From Pseudoxanthomonas sp. NC8 (GTDB taxonomy: Bacteria; Pseudomonadota; Gammaproteobacteria; Xanthomonadales; Xanthomonadaceae): DNA of 64,000 bases. This document shows positions 9,934 to 22,683 of this stretch, piece by piece (position 1 is the stretch's first letter; each line of letters begins with the position of its first letter). The notes beneath the pieces are model-generated. The model was not told where the DNA came from and made no database searches. It saw only the letters and a program-made list of their open reading frames with translations. A program made the position numbers and the translations under genes. The stretch is taken from positions 2,603,001 to 2,667,000 of the forward strand of contig CP060419.1 of assembly GCA_025232375.1 (NCBI GenBank), given 5' to 3'.

Positions 9934-11381
9934 TCAGAACGCGACCTGCAGCCGGGTGAACACTGCCTTTTCGGTTTCACGGTCGGCACCGGCCGCGGCA
10001 CCACCGTCGAAACTGGTCTGCAGGTAGTTGGCCACCAGCTTGAGGTTGCTGTTGAGATACCAGTTGACGCCGACCGTCCAGGACTGGGCGCTGCGCGCGG
10101 CCGCGACCGGGTCCGCGAACAGCGGGAAAGCGGCCCTGTCGACATCCAGCTCGCCGTAGCGGCCAACCAGCTCCCATGCGCCCCAACCGCCCTTGCCCGG
10201 GCTGAAAGCACTGGAAGGCTTGACCACACGCCGCGATAGCTGGCGTCCTCGCCGGTCAGCACCCAGCTGACGGTCGCCTGCCAGGCGCTGTTCTCCAGTT
10301 CGGCCTGCGAGGCGCCCACGCGCACTTATGGGCCGATTCGATGTACTCGGCCAGCAGGCCGAAGTTGTTGCGATAGAAGTAGCCCTGCGGCGACCAGCGG
10401 GTGCGGCGGCCATTGGCGGCCACGGCCGAGCGGTAGTTGAAGAACTGCACCTGGCCCGGCGTGCGGTAACGCGGCAGGAAGTTGCTGCCAGTGCCCTCGG
10501 TGTCGCCGATGCTGCCGCCGATACCGAAGCCCAGCCCGGACCAGAAATTGGCGTCGTTCTTGAACGGTTCGAAGAACAGGCGGCCCGCATATTCAAACTC
10601 GTTGTCCGGATTGGTGGTGACCGCGTCGCGGCCATCCACCGTGCCGTTGAACACGCCAAGGCCGTAGCTGACGGTGCCGCCGGCAAGCTCGCCCTGCAGC
10701 TGTGCGCCGATGTCGCGGTTGGGCGCCAGTTCGCTGGGCAGCGCACGTTCGATCTCCGACAGCGCCGAGGACGACTGCAGGCGCTCCAGGCCGACCGGCG
10801 AGGTGAACTTGCCGACCCGGACCGTGGCGGCCGGGGAGAACTTCAGGTCGGCGTAGACATCGACGATCGTCGCGCTGTCGCCGGCGAATTCCGGAGTGAA
10901 GCGGTAGCCGATCCACTTGCCCAGCGTGCCCTCGATGGTCGGGCGCGCGGTGCGCAGCAGGAAGGTATCGTAGGTGCCGGCCGGCTCGCCGGCGCTGTAG
11001 AAGCGTCCATCGCCCTGGAGCAGGCCACGGATCTTGACCTCGTAGTCGCCATTGGCCGACTTGAAGGAGGCGCCCTTGTCGTTGACGGTCACCACCGCGG
11101 CTTCCTTCTCCTTGGCTACGCGCGCCTCTTCCTGCAGTTCCAGGTTGCGCTCGAGGACGCGCAGGCGCTGGTCCAGCGCGGCCACATCCAGCGACTGGCC
11201 ATCGGCGGTCTGCGGCGCGGCGCCGTAGCGCTGTTCCAGCGCCTCCAGGCGGCGCTGCAACTCTTCGACCGTCGGCTTGGACTGACCGAAGGCGGGGCCC
11301 GCCAGCGCCAGGGCGATCGCCCCTGCCAGCCAAGGTGCGGTGGCTGGTGGCCGTGCGTGCCGCATTGACTCGATGTCGCAT
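9934..11381 (-). CDS. OprO/OprP-type anion porin heading the sulfate cluster
   Basis: Outer-membrane porin, about 481 aa after repair. A coiled-coil N-terminal part after the signal ([16 protein letters not shown] and [19 protein letters not shown]) is followed by a barrel with [19 protein letters not shown] and [14 protein letters not shown], typical of the phosphate-selective porin O/P family. It ends in ...RLQVAF with terminal Phe. Because it heads the sulfate operon, sulfate is the likelier substrate than phosphate (inference). Start 11381 gives a good signal peptide if CCTTGG near 11335 is corrected to CCTGG; otherwise 11365 is the first in-frame ATG. Other breaks: 10326 (CCATAAG for CCAGGAAG) and 10222. 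Confidence 0.85.
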
Positions 11382-11559
11382 GTTCGGTACCCCGTCGGTT
11401 CGTGGCCGGTACTGGCTGTGGTGAGATAGTCCGTATTCAGGTTCGCATCTGGAAATGAATAAGGGGTCGCAGCTTATAGCTGATATGCATGAGTGAATCC
11501 GGGCACGCCAGCGTCCGGGTAAAATTCCGGTTTTCCCTTTTCCTTTAAGGATTTACCCC
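11382..11559. promoter_or_regulatory. Divergent control region between the sulfate cluster and kbl
   Basis: AT-richer than its surroundings. It contains CAGCTTATAGCTGATATGCA near 11471, giving a TATAAG-like -10 on the minus strand; no convincing -35 is visible. Expected to hold the sulfate-limitation (CysB-type) control site, but I could not identify one with confidence. On the plus strand TTTAAGGA near 11546 is the kbl ribosome-binding site. Confidence 0.35.
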
Positions 11560-12757
11560 ATGTCCGCAGCCGCCATGAGCCGCTACGCCGCGCAGCTGGA
11601 TGCCCTGCGCACGCAAGGGCTGTTCAAGTCCGAGCGCGTCATCACCAGCCCCCAATCGGCACGCATCACGCTCGACGACGGCCGCGAGGTCCTCAACTTC
11701 TGCGCCAACAACTACCCAGCCTTGGCCGACCACCCCGAGGTCATCGCCGCAGCCAAGGAGGCGCTGGACTCGCACGGCTTCGGCATGGCCTCGGTGCGCT
11801 TCATCTGCGGCACCCAGGACCTGCACAAGCAGCTGGAGCGGACCATCGCCGGGTTCTTCGGCACCCGGGACACGATCCTCTACGCGGCCTGCTTCGACGC
11901 CAACGGTGGCCTGTTCGAGCCGCTGCTGGACGAGAACGACGCGATCATCTCGGACGCGCTCAACCACGCCTCGATCATCGACGGCGTGCGCCTGTGCAAG
12001 TAAGGCGCTACCGCTACGCCAACTGCGACATGGCCGACCTGGACAAGCAGCTGCAGCAGGCCCGTGCCGACGGCGCGCGCACCATCCTGGTCACCACCGA
12101 CGGCGCATTCTCGATGGACGGCTTCATCGCCCCGCTAGACGAGATCACCGCGCTGGCGAGGAAGTACGACGCACTCGTCCACATCGACGAATGCCATGCC
12201 ACCGGCTTCCTCGGCGCCACCGGCGCGGCTCGGCCGAGGTCAAGGGCGTGATGGACCGGATCGACATCTTCACCGGTACGCTGGGCAAGGCGATGGGCGG
12301 CGCACTGGGCGGCTTCACCACCGCGCGCGCGGAAGTTATCGAACTGCTGCGCCAGCGCTCACGGCCTTACCTGTTCTCCAACTCGCTGCCGCCGCACGTG
12401 GTCGCCGCGGGGATCAGGGCGTTCGACATGCTGGCCTCGGCCGGGGACCTGCGCAGCCGGCTGCAGGAGAACACCACGTATTTCCGCGAGCGCATGAGCG
12501 CCGTCGGGTTCGACATCAAGCCGGGCGTTCACCCGATCTGTCCGGTGATGCTGTACGACGCGCCGCTGGCGCAGGAGTTCGCCCGGCGCCTGCTCGAGGA
12601 GGGCATCTACGCGATCGGCTTCTTCTTCCCGGTGGTGCCGCAGGGGCAGGCCCGGATCCGCACGCAGATGAGCGCGGCGCACAGCCGCGAGGACCTGGAT
12701 CATGCGATCGGCGCGTTCACCCGAATCGGCCGCGAACTGGGCGTGATCGGAGCCTGA
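11560..12757 (+). CDS. kbl: 2-amino-3-ketobutyrate CoA ligase (glycine C-acetyltransferase)
   Basis: PLP enzyme that cleaves 2-amino-3-ketobutyrate with CoA to glycine and acetyl-CoA, after Tdh. [16 protein letters not shown] is the family N-terminal motif; [12 protein letters not shown] holds the PLP-contacting Asp and His; [15 protein letters not shown] carries the Schiff-base Lys. Repaired length 399 aa, as in other Kbl proteins. At 12001 the frame ends in TAA, where CAAGTAAGGCGC replaces the expected CAAGGCCAGGCGC; a second break near 12226 lacks one C in GGCCGCGGC. Both are treated as errors. Confidence 0.93.
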
Positions 12758-12787
12758 GGATCGCCGCCGCCAGCGGCCGGCGGCCGG

Positions 12788-13139
12788 TCAGTCGCGCGAC
12801 GGCTTTTTCGCGACCGTCGTCGCGGCGACCTTCTCCGGCTTGGACCCGGGCTTTGCCTTGGCGGCGGTCTTGGTGCCGCTCCCTGGCCGCCGGCTTGGCC
12901 TTGCCCTTGGCCACGTGCAGGCCGTTGGCCCGCATCCAGGCGTCGAAGTCCTCGGCACTCATCTTCCTGCCGTGCTGGGTCATATTGAAGCGATAGCCCT
13001 TCGCGTCGCCGCGCTTGGCGACAACCGGCTGCGAAGCGGTTTCGGCCTTGGCCGACTTGTGCTGGGTGCCCGCGCAGGCGCCCAGCGCGACCACCACGAT
13101 CATCGCCACGAATGCCCGCAGCGCCCGGATCCTGAACAT
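12788..13139 (-). CDS. Small lipoprotein with RFNMTQ...DFDAWM motif (function unknown)
   Basis: About 116 aa. MFRIRALRAFVAMIVVVALG followed by AC is a lipoprotein signal with lipobox LGAC. The middle holds YRFNMTQHGRKMSAEDFDAW, and the C-terminus is a Lys/Ala/Pro-rich tail (GTKTAAKAKPGSKPEK). An extra G at 12893 (CCAGGG for CCAGG) must be removed to reach that tail. The motif recurs in the gene at 14043, on the other side of the pseudouridine synthase, so these are paralogues sharing a short domain. Function unknown. Confidence 0.7.
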
Positions 13140-13229
13140 GGTGCAGCTCCCCGCGTGCCCTTGGATGCCGGAGTCTAGGCACAAAACGGCGCGGAAAAAC
13201 GTGCCGGGGTGCGTATTTGTGGCCTGGAA

Positions 13230-14033
13230 TCAGCCGCGGCCCTTGCCCGGGGCCAGCGCATCACGCTCGCCATCCTCGAGCATGCGCCATGCTCCCTTCT
13301 CGAGCGTGCCCAGTGACAGGTCGCCGATCGCCACACGCACAAGCCGCAGCACGCCCACGTCGAACGCGGCAAGAAGACGCCTGATCTGCCGGTTGCGTCC
13401 TTCGTCGAGCACGATCTCCAGCCACGCATTGCGCGCACCGCTGCGCAGCAACGAAGCCGACCTGGCACTCAGGCGTTCACCCGCTTCCCCGGTCACGCCT
13501 TCGCACAAGCCCTGCAGCAGCGCCGGGTCTGGAAGGCGGTCGATCTGCACGTGATAGGTCTTGTCCGGCCCGCCTTCCGGATCGAGAACGGCAGCAGCCC
13601 ATTGCGGGTCGTTGCTGAAAAGCAGCAGGCCCTCGCTGGCCTTGTCCAGGCGGCCGACCGGCGCCAACCACGGCAACCCGGCGCCATCGAAGCAGCGGTA
13701 GACGGTGTCGCGCCCCTGTTCGTCGCGCGTGGTTGTCACCAGTCCGCGCGGCTTGTTGAGCATCAGGTACTGGCGCACCGGTTGCGTCTGGTCCTCGCGC
13801 CCCTCCACGCGCACACGGCGCATGCCATCGTGAAGCGGATACTCGGGATCACGCACCACCCGCCCTTCGACGCGCACGCGCCCTTCGCGGATCCAGTTCG
13901 CCGCTTCGGTACGCGAGCACAGGCCAGCCTTGGACAGGACGCGCGCGAGCCCATGTCGCGGCGCACCGTCCCGGTTGCCACTGGCTGCTGTCCGTCCGGG
14001 GAAAGCGCCTGGACGGGAGGCCTTCCCGCCCAT
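13230..14033 (-). CDS. RsuA-family 23S rRNA pseudouridine synthase
   Basis: Converts a uridine of rRNA to pseudouridine. An N-terminal S4 RNA-binding domain (LARVLSKAGLCSRTEAANWI) is followed by the catalytic domain with LMLNKPRGLVTTTRDEQGRD and the active-site motif GRLDKASEGLLLFSND (Asp is the nucleophile). The C-terminal LDEGRNRQIRRLLAAF is also conserved. The short, S4-containing layout fits RluB/RluE/RluF; which uridine is modified cannot be told. Frame intact, 267 aa. The first 25 residues are low-complexity, so the true start may be further in. Confidence 0.88.
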   Translation of the reverse strand: MGGKASRPGAFPGRTAASGNRDGAPRHGLARVLSKAGLCSRTEAANWIREGRVRVEGRVVRDPEYPLHDGMRRVRVEGREDQTQPVRQYLMLNKPRGLVTTTRDEQGRDTVYRCFDGAGLPWLAPVGRLDKASEGLLLFSNDPQWAAAVLDPEGGPDKTYHVQIDRLPDPALLQGLCEGVTGEAGERLSARSASLLRSGARNAWLEIVLDEGRNRQIRRLLAAFDVGVLRLVRVAIGDLSLGTLEKGAWRMLEDGERDALAPGKGRG

Positions 14034-14042
14034 CGCCGTGAA

Positions 14043-14536
14043 TCAGTCCTTCGCCGGCGGTGCGGCGGGCGCCGGTGCCGGCTGGGCCGGAGCCGGCTTG
14101 CCCGTGGCGACGCGCGCACCGCGCGCCTTCATCCACGCATCGAACTCGTCGGCGGTCATGCGCTTGCCACCTGGGTCATATTGAAACGCCAGGGCGTGTT
14201 GTCGTACTGGGTCTTGGGCTTGTAGGCGGCAGGATCGTTCGGATTCACCGCCGGCGAAGCCGGCATCGCCCTGGCGATGTTGCGGCAACCTTCGATCCGC
14301 AAGCGCAACAGCACGCGGTCGAGCGACTGGGCCGGATCGGCTACCGGGGCGAGCACACCGCTGGGCATGCCCAGTTGGGAGGTCCGCGAACCCAGCTCCG
14401 GGGCCACGGGAGCCGCGGCGGTCGCCGGCAGCGGCAGCGGCGCCTGCACCATCGGACCGGAACAGTCGGTAGCGGCGATGGCGGCAGCCGGGACGTAAGC
14501 GAGGCCGATCAGGCCGGCAGCGACGAAGGCGCGCAT
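14043..14536 (-). CDS. Secreted protein with C-terminal RFNMTQ...DFDAWM motif (function unknown)
   Basis: About 164 aa. Signal peptide MRAFVAAGLIGLAYVPAAAI to AAT, then a Pro/Ala linker, a Cys-containing middle (LRIEGCRNIARAMPASPAVN), and a C-terminal block WRFNMTQGGKRMTADEFDAW continuing with MKARG and a Pro/Ala tail. The block is shared with the lipoprotein at 12788. A missing G near 14172 (CCAGG for CCAGGG) breaks the frame inside FNMTQGGK. The stop lies 9 nt before the pseudouridine synthase start, so the two may be co-transcribed. Confidence 0.7.
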
Positions 14537-14640
14537 CGGGACGACTCCTGGAGATGTCGAGGCGAGTGTAGGCAGCGCCCGCAGTCGATTCAAGGACGCA
14601 GGGCGCAAATCACGCGCTCGCCCCATTCCGTCACGTGCGG

Positions 14641-14672
14641 AAAAAACAAGGCCCGGCAGATGCCGGGCCTTG
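14641..14672 (-). terminator. Rho-independent terminator of ompA
   Basis: CAAGGCCCGGC, 4-nt loop, GCCGGGCCTTG followed by TTTTTT on the minus strand, 25 nt past the ompA stop. Confidence 0.93.
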
Positions 14673-14696
14673 TGGTCTTGCCGCTTTGCGTCCGGA

Positions 14697-15781
14697 TCAG
14701 TTCTGGACGTTCAGCTCGGTACGACGGTTGGTTTCGTTCTTGCAGCCCGGCAGGGTCTGCGCGGTCGGTTCCAGCGGACGGCTCTCGCCGTAACCCACCG
14801 GACCGGCCAGACGCGAGGCATCGATGCCGTTGCTGGTCAGATAGTCGTACACGGTCTTTGCGCGACGCTCGGACAGGCCCTGGTTGTAGTCCTCCGCACC
14901 GCACAGGTCGGTGTGGCCGGCCACTTCGACCTTCAGCTGCGGATAGCGGCGCAGGATCTCGGTGGCTTCGCCCAGAGTGGCCAGCGCGTCAGGACGCAGG
15001 GTGGCCTTGTCGAAGTCGAAGTTCACGCCCTTCAGGTCGATCGACACCGGCACCGGACAGCCGTCCGGACCGACGACCGTACCGGCCTAGGTGCCCGGGC
15101 ACTTGTCATCGCAGTTGTTGACGCCGTCACCGTCGTCATCCAGGTCGGCGCAGCTCGGAGCGACCGGCGCCGGAGCGACAGCGGCAACCGGGGCCGGGCC
15201 AAGCGGGATCACCATAGGCCGACCGAGGCGAGAACGTCACCGAACCAGTCTTCATTCGGAGCGTTGGCGCTCTGGTCGTCGAAATCGGCGCGATAGGCGA
15301 CTTCGGCACGCACGGCGACGCGCTGGTCGAAGGTGGTCTGCAGACCGACGCCGACCTTGGCAGCGAGGTTGCCGTCCTCACGCTCGCCCGGCGAATTCGG
15401 GTTCGGGAAAGCGTCCCACTCTTCCTCGGCCTGCTGGTAACCGACGCCGAACAGGAAGTAAGGGTTATAGGCGCGGCCGTCCTGGATCAGGAAACGACGG
15501 AAGTCCAGCGAAACGCCGTACTGGCTCCAGTTCAGATGCCGGTTGCTGTTGAGGCCGGGATTCTGATAGTTGAGCTCGCCGTCGATCGCCCAGTTCGGGC
15601 TGATGAACTTGCCCACGCCGAGGCCCAGGAACGGAACGTCTTCGGTGCCGCGTCCGCTGTCCTGGAAGTTGAAGCCCGCCGAACCGGTCAGGTACCAGCG
15701 GTCATCGAACTCCTGCGCGGAAGCAGCCTGCGCGACGGTAAGGCCGCCAAGCAGTGCAGCGGTCAGAAGTTTCTTGTTCAT
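14697..15781 (-). CDS. ompA: OmpA-family outer membrane protein with calcium-binding type 3 repeat
   Basis: Structural porin tying the outer membrane to peptidoglycan, about 360 aa. Signal peptide MNKKLLTAALLGG to ASAQ; N-terminal 8-stranded barrel (DDRWYLTGSAGFNF, AYNPYFLFGVGYQQ); a Pro/Ala hinge; an Asp-rich linker (CADLDDDGDGVNNCDDKCPG) resembling thrombospondin type 3 repeats; then the OmpA domain with NFDFDKATLRPDA and VAGHTDLCGAEDYNQGLSER. Two breaks split it: near 15215 (CCTATGG for CCTGG) and an in-frame TAG at 15087 where the expected CCCAGG (Gln) reads CCTAGG. Both are treated as errors; otherwise the abundant OmpA would be lost. Confidence 0.92.
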
Positions 15782-15890
15782 CTCATCTAGCTCCTTGCTG
15801 ATTCGGGGTAAGAAACCGTGTTGCCTCAGGTCACTGCAGATGCCCACACATCGAATTTCCGGCGGACATCCCTGACGGCCGTTCTACACG

Positions 15891-15919
15891 TCGTCCCGCG
15901 GAAGCCTAGGCGGGACGAG
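15891..15919 (-). promoter_or_regulatory. Hairpin in the ompA upstream region
   Basis: A perfect 9-bp inverted repeat (TCGTCCCGC with GCGGGACGA, 10-nt loop) about 110 bp upstream of the ompA start. It lies between ompA and the divergent dehydrogenase gene; it may be a leader structure or a protein site. Confidence 0.4.
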
Positions 15920-16085
15920 GTGAAGACGGTGTTAACAGTACCATAACATGTGAAAACCGTCGAACCGGCTGCACTTTTGCTTATTCCAGCTGGCTTTCGC
16001 AAGCGACTTTGTGCTTACGCCAGTGATCCGGTGGGCCCCGGACAGTGACGGCATACTCCCCGGGAAAGCCCGCCAAGGAGAACGC

Positions 16086-19240
<3,155 letters not shown>

Positions 19241-19607
19241 ATCCCGCCCGAAGGCGCGGGCTAGCCGCCCTTCGGGCGGACGGGTGGCCGCCGCCCAATC
19301 GGATCGACGTTGCGGAAGTAACTGAATCCGTTTAGAAAATTTGCGGCCGCTCACAGTTTCACACCTCGTGCCAAGGCGGCCTGTCAAGCAGAAGCATTCA
19401 GTTTCGGTTCGGAAACCGACCCCTATCTTGCGCGCCACTTCCCCAGTCCGCCCCCTTCTTCGGGCTGACCCCGCCGGACTCCAGATTTGCCGGCACCCCG
19501 GGCGGCCCGTGGATTTTTCGGCTGCCTCCCCATGACGCCCCGCGTCGCCAAGCCCATCCGTTCCGGGATGACGCCAGGCGCCGCGCAGACGGAGCAAGGA
19601 GAAACAG
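19241..19607. other. Intergenic region after fadH
   Basis: About 365 bp without a supported gene. A short GC hairpin (CCGCCCTTCGGGCGG, near 19265) may end fadH transcription but lacks a T-run. The AT-rich stretch near 19325-19345 could hold the promoter of the downstream hydrolase; no clear -35/-10 pair is seen. Confidence 0.5.
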
Positions 19608-20062
19608 ATGAAACTGGCATGGATCCTCTGGCTGTCGCAGCTCCTGCCGCAGCCGGCCGCCGACTCGCTTTGCCTGAGCACCACCGTGTTATGGAAGCTC
19701 GCGACCAGAGCGTGCGCGGTAAGGAAGCCGTCGCCGAGGTGGCCCTGCGCCGCCGTGACAGCGGCCTCTGGGGCAATTCGATGTGCGACGTGGTCACCGC
19801 GCGCAAGCAGTTCGCACCGACGATCGTCTCGCCCAACACCCAGCTGGGCAACATGCAGGCCTGGGACCGCTCGGTCGACGTGGCCCTGCGCGCCGAGCGC
19901 AACTGGGCCCTGCCGGTCGGCCAGCGCCGGGAGATCGTACCCGGGGCCAGCCACTTCGCCGCCCACGCCATCGCCAATCCCAGCTGGAGCAACGCCTACC
20001 AGGTGGCGACCATCGGCGACCACACCTTCTACCGGGTGCAGCGGCTCAAGCCGCGCACCTGA
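19608..20062 (+). CDS. SleB-type cell wall hydrolase domain protein
   Basis: Likely a peptidoglycan-cleaving transglycosylase of the Hydrolase_2 (SleB) family. An N-terminal hydrophobic segment (MKLAWILWLSQLLPQPAA) acts as signal or anchor; then CLSTTVYLEARDQS with the catalytic Glu, VRGQEAVAEVALRR, CDVVTARKQF, and a C-terminal GDHTFYRVQ typical of the fold. About 151 aa after repair. At 19690 TTATGG stands for the expected TACCTGG (YLEAR), shifting frame. At 19719 GTAAGG gives Lys where the family has Gln. Ribosome site AGGAG lies 7 nt before the ATG. Function is inferred from family only. Confidence 0.8.
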
Positions 20063-20120
20063 GGACCGCGCAAGGCGGGCCGGCACGACGGTCCGTTGCG
20101 GTATCCGGCACGCGCAGCAC

Positions 20121-20156
20121 ACGACGGGCCCGTGATAATCGCGGGCCCGTTGCTTT
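20121..20156 (+). terminator. Rho-independent terminator after the SleB-type hydrolase gene
   Basis: ACGGGCCCG and CGGGCCCGT form a 9-bp stem followed by TTGCTTTT. The loop contains GATAAT, which could double as a -10 for the following GST gene. Confidence 0.75.
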
Positions 20157-20177
20157 TCCGCTGACCGAGGATCCCGC

Positions 20178-20790
20178 ATGAAGCTCTATACCAAGCCCGG
20201 CGCCTGCTCGACTGCCGTCCACATCGACCTGCGCTGGACCGGCGAGCCGTTCGAGGTGGAGGTGATGGACGCCGAGTCGATGAAGGCCCCGGCGTTCCGC
20301 GCGCTGAACCCCTCGGGGTCGGTGCCGGTGCTGGTCGACGGCGACTTCGTCCTGACCCAGAACGCGGCCATCGTCGGCTACATCGCCGACCGCCGTCCGC
20401 AGGCCCGGCTGGGCGGCGACGGCAGCCCGCGCCAGCGCGCCGAGGCGGCCCGCTGGCTGGCGTTCGTCAATTCCGACCTGCATCCGGCGTTCAAGCCGCT
20501 GTTCGGACCGGGCAACTACATCGACGACCCGACCCAGCACGACGCGGTCAAGGCGGCCGCGCGCAAGCGCGTGCGCGCCCTGTTCGAGACCGCCGACCGG
20601 CAGCTGCAGGGCCGCGAATGGCTGGCCGGCTTCCGCAGCTTCGCCGATCCCTACCTGTACGTGACCCTGCGCTGGGCCGCGCGCACGGGCGTGGACCTGT
20701 CCGGGCTGGAGGCGCTGGCCGCCTTCCCAGGCACGGATGGACGCCGATGCCGGCGTGCAGCAGGCGCTCAAGGCCGAAGGCTTGGCCTGA
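20178..20790 (+). CDS. Glutathione S-transferase family protein
   Basis: Cytosolic GST of about 203 aa. The N-terminal thioredoxin-fold domain has MKLYTKPGACSTAVHIDLRW and the GSH-binding block NPSGSVPVLVDGDFVLTQNA with the conserved Pro of the VPVL turn; then an all-helical C-terminal domain. The CS in the active-site region (GACS) suggests a beta-class (bacterial) GST with a catalytic Cys. One break near 20728 (CCCAGG for CCAGG); after it the end reads ALKAEGLA. Single gene. Confidence 0.88.
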
Positions 20791-20864
20791 CCGGCGTAGC
20801 GGGGCGGCGGCCGTTGCGGCCGCCCGCCTTCTAGCCGGCCGCAGGGCGCTTCAGGCCCGTCGCA

Positions 20865-21426
20865 TCAGGCCGGCTGCTCCAGCGTCCGCTCCCAGTCGGC
20901 GGCGAAGCTCTCGCCCTTGGCCTTGGCCAGCGCCACGCGCAGCTCCGGAAGCAGGGCCTGCAGGCCGTCCGCATCGGTGCAACGCTCGACCTTCAACTGC
21001 AGGAAGTAGCCACGCAGCCCAAGATGGGTGCGTACCGCCTCGCTCATCCGCTCGTACATGTACACGTAGCGGGCCGAGCGACCCTCGCCTGCCGGCTTGT
21101 CTGGCGCCGGCTTGTCCGGCGCCGGCCTTAGCCGTTTCGGCCATGACCACGCTCGGTGGCCGGCTGGCCGGCCGTGGCGCGACCGCCCCGACCAGGCCGG
21201 CCACGTCGAAGCCCGACGGCACCAGCTCGATCAGGCCGTTGGCCAGCAGCGATTCCAGCGCGTCGTCCGGGGCCTTCATGCCGGCCATCACTTCGCGCAA
21301 CTGGGCCAGCGGGCGCTGGCCGTCCACCATCAGCAGGACAGTACGCAGCGGCGGCGACAGCCTCCGGCCGCGGTCACGGATTTCGTCCCGTCCCGCATCG
21401 GTCTTGCGGTAGATACCTTCACGCAT
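20865..21426 (-). CDS. Conserved hypothetical protein of xanthomonads (unknown function)
   Basis: About 186 aa; no domain recognised. The N-terminal part (REGIYRKTDAGRDEIRDRGR, PPLRTVLLMVDGQRPLAQL, LLANGLIELV) looks like a helical, winged-helix-like region. A Pro/Lys/Asp-rich linker (KPAPDKPAPDKPAG) leads to a C-terminal helical part RYVYMYERMSEAVRTHLGLR. The frame breaks near 21128, in a CTAAGG read in place of CCAGG, between the two parts. Not in an obvious operon; the neighbour prpC is downstream on the same strand in the gene order (41 bp from its stop). Confidence 0.6.
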
Positions 21427-21466
21427 CGCTCCCCCGAGCTTCCGCGTCTTCAGATTTTTTTATCCC

Positions 21467-22620
21467 CTACCCCCGCCGGTCGATCGGGACGAACTCGAGG
21501 TTCTCCGGACCGGTGTAGTTGGCGCTGGGCCGGATGATCTTGCCATCAATCCGCTGCTCGATCACGTGGGCGCTCCAGCCGGAGGTGCGGGCGATCACGA
21601 AAAGCGGGGTGAACATGGCCGTCGGCACCCCCATCATGTGGTAGCTGACCGCGCTGAACCAGTCCAGGTTGGGGAACATCTTCTTGATGTCCCACATCAC
21701 CGTCTCCAGCCGCTCGGCGATGTGGTACATCTTCATGTTCGACTGCTCGGCCGACAGGTCGCGGGCCACGTTCTTGATCACCTGGTTGCGCGGGTCGCCG
21801 ACCGTGTACACCGGGTGGCCGAAGCCGATCACCACTTCCTTGCGCTCGACCCGGGCCTTGATGTCGGCCTCGGCCTCGTCGGGGTTTCGTAGCGCTTCTG
21901 CACCTCGAAGGCGACTTCGTTGGCACCGCCGTGCTTGTGCCCGCGCAATGCGCCGATCGCGCCGGTGATGCAGCTGTGCATGTCGCTGCCGGTGCCGGCG
22001 ATGACCCGCGCGGTGAAGGTCGATGCGTTGAACTCGTGTTCGGCGTACAGGACCAGCGAGGTGTGCATCGCCCGCACCCACGACTGGCGCGGCGGCACGC
22101 CGTGCAGCAGGTGCAGGAAGTGCCCGCCGATGGAGTCGTCGTCGGTCTCCACGTCGATCGCGCGGCCGTTGTGCGACCAGTGGTACCAGTACAGCAGCAT
22201 CGAGCCCAGGCACGCCATCAGCTTGTCGGCGATGTCGCGCGCGCCGGGATGGTTGTGGTCGTCCTTCTCCGGCGCCACGCAGCCCAGCACCGACACGCCG
22301 GTGCGCATCACGTCCATCGGGTGAGCCGACGGCGGCAGTTCTTCCAGCGCGGCCTTCACCGCCGCCGGGATGCCGCGCAGCGACTTCAGTTTGGCCTTGT
22401 AGCCGGCCAATTCGGCGGCACTGGGCAGCTTGCCGTGGACCAGCAGGTGCGCGATCTCCTCGAACTCGCTGGTCGTGGCGAGGTCGAGGATGTCGTAGCC
22501 GCGGTAATGAAGGTCGTTGCCGCTGCGGCCGACCGTGCACAACGCGGTATTGCCGGCGGCGGTTCCGCTCAGGGCGACCGACTTCTTCGGCTTGAACGGA
22601 GTGGCGGTGGTCTCGCTCAT
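21467..22620 (-). CDS. prpC: 2-methylcitrate synthase
   Basis: Condenses propionyl-CoA with oxaloacetate to 2-methylcitrate, first committed step of the methylcitrate cycle. Citrate-synthase catalytic residues are visible: His in [13 protein letters not shown], His in [13 protein letters not shown] and the Asp-containing C-terminal block; [17 protein letters not shown] is also conserved. Repaired length 384 aa fits PrpC rather than the longer citrate synthase. One frame break near 21889, within [14 protein letters not shown]. It lies 64 bp downstream of prpB on the same strand, as in typical prpBC operons. Confidence 0.92.
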
Positions 22621-22683
22621 CTGGATGCTCCCGTCGGGAATACTGGCCGCCCCCCCGCGCAGGAGGAGCGGCAGGAAAGAAGG

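Noticed and set aside
12001..12251. Two or three separate small genes in place of kbl
   Set aside because: The pieces join into one Kbl protein of normal length with all PLP motifs once two bases are corrected.
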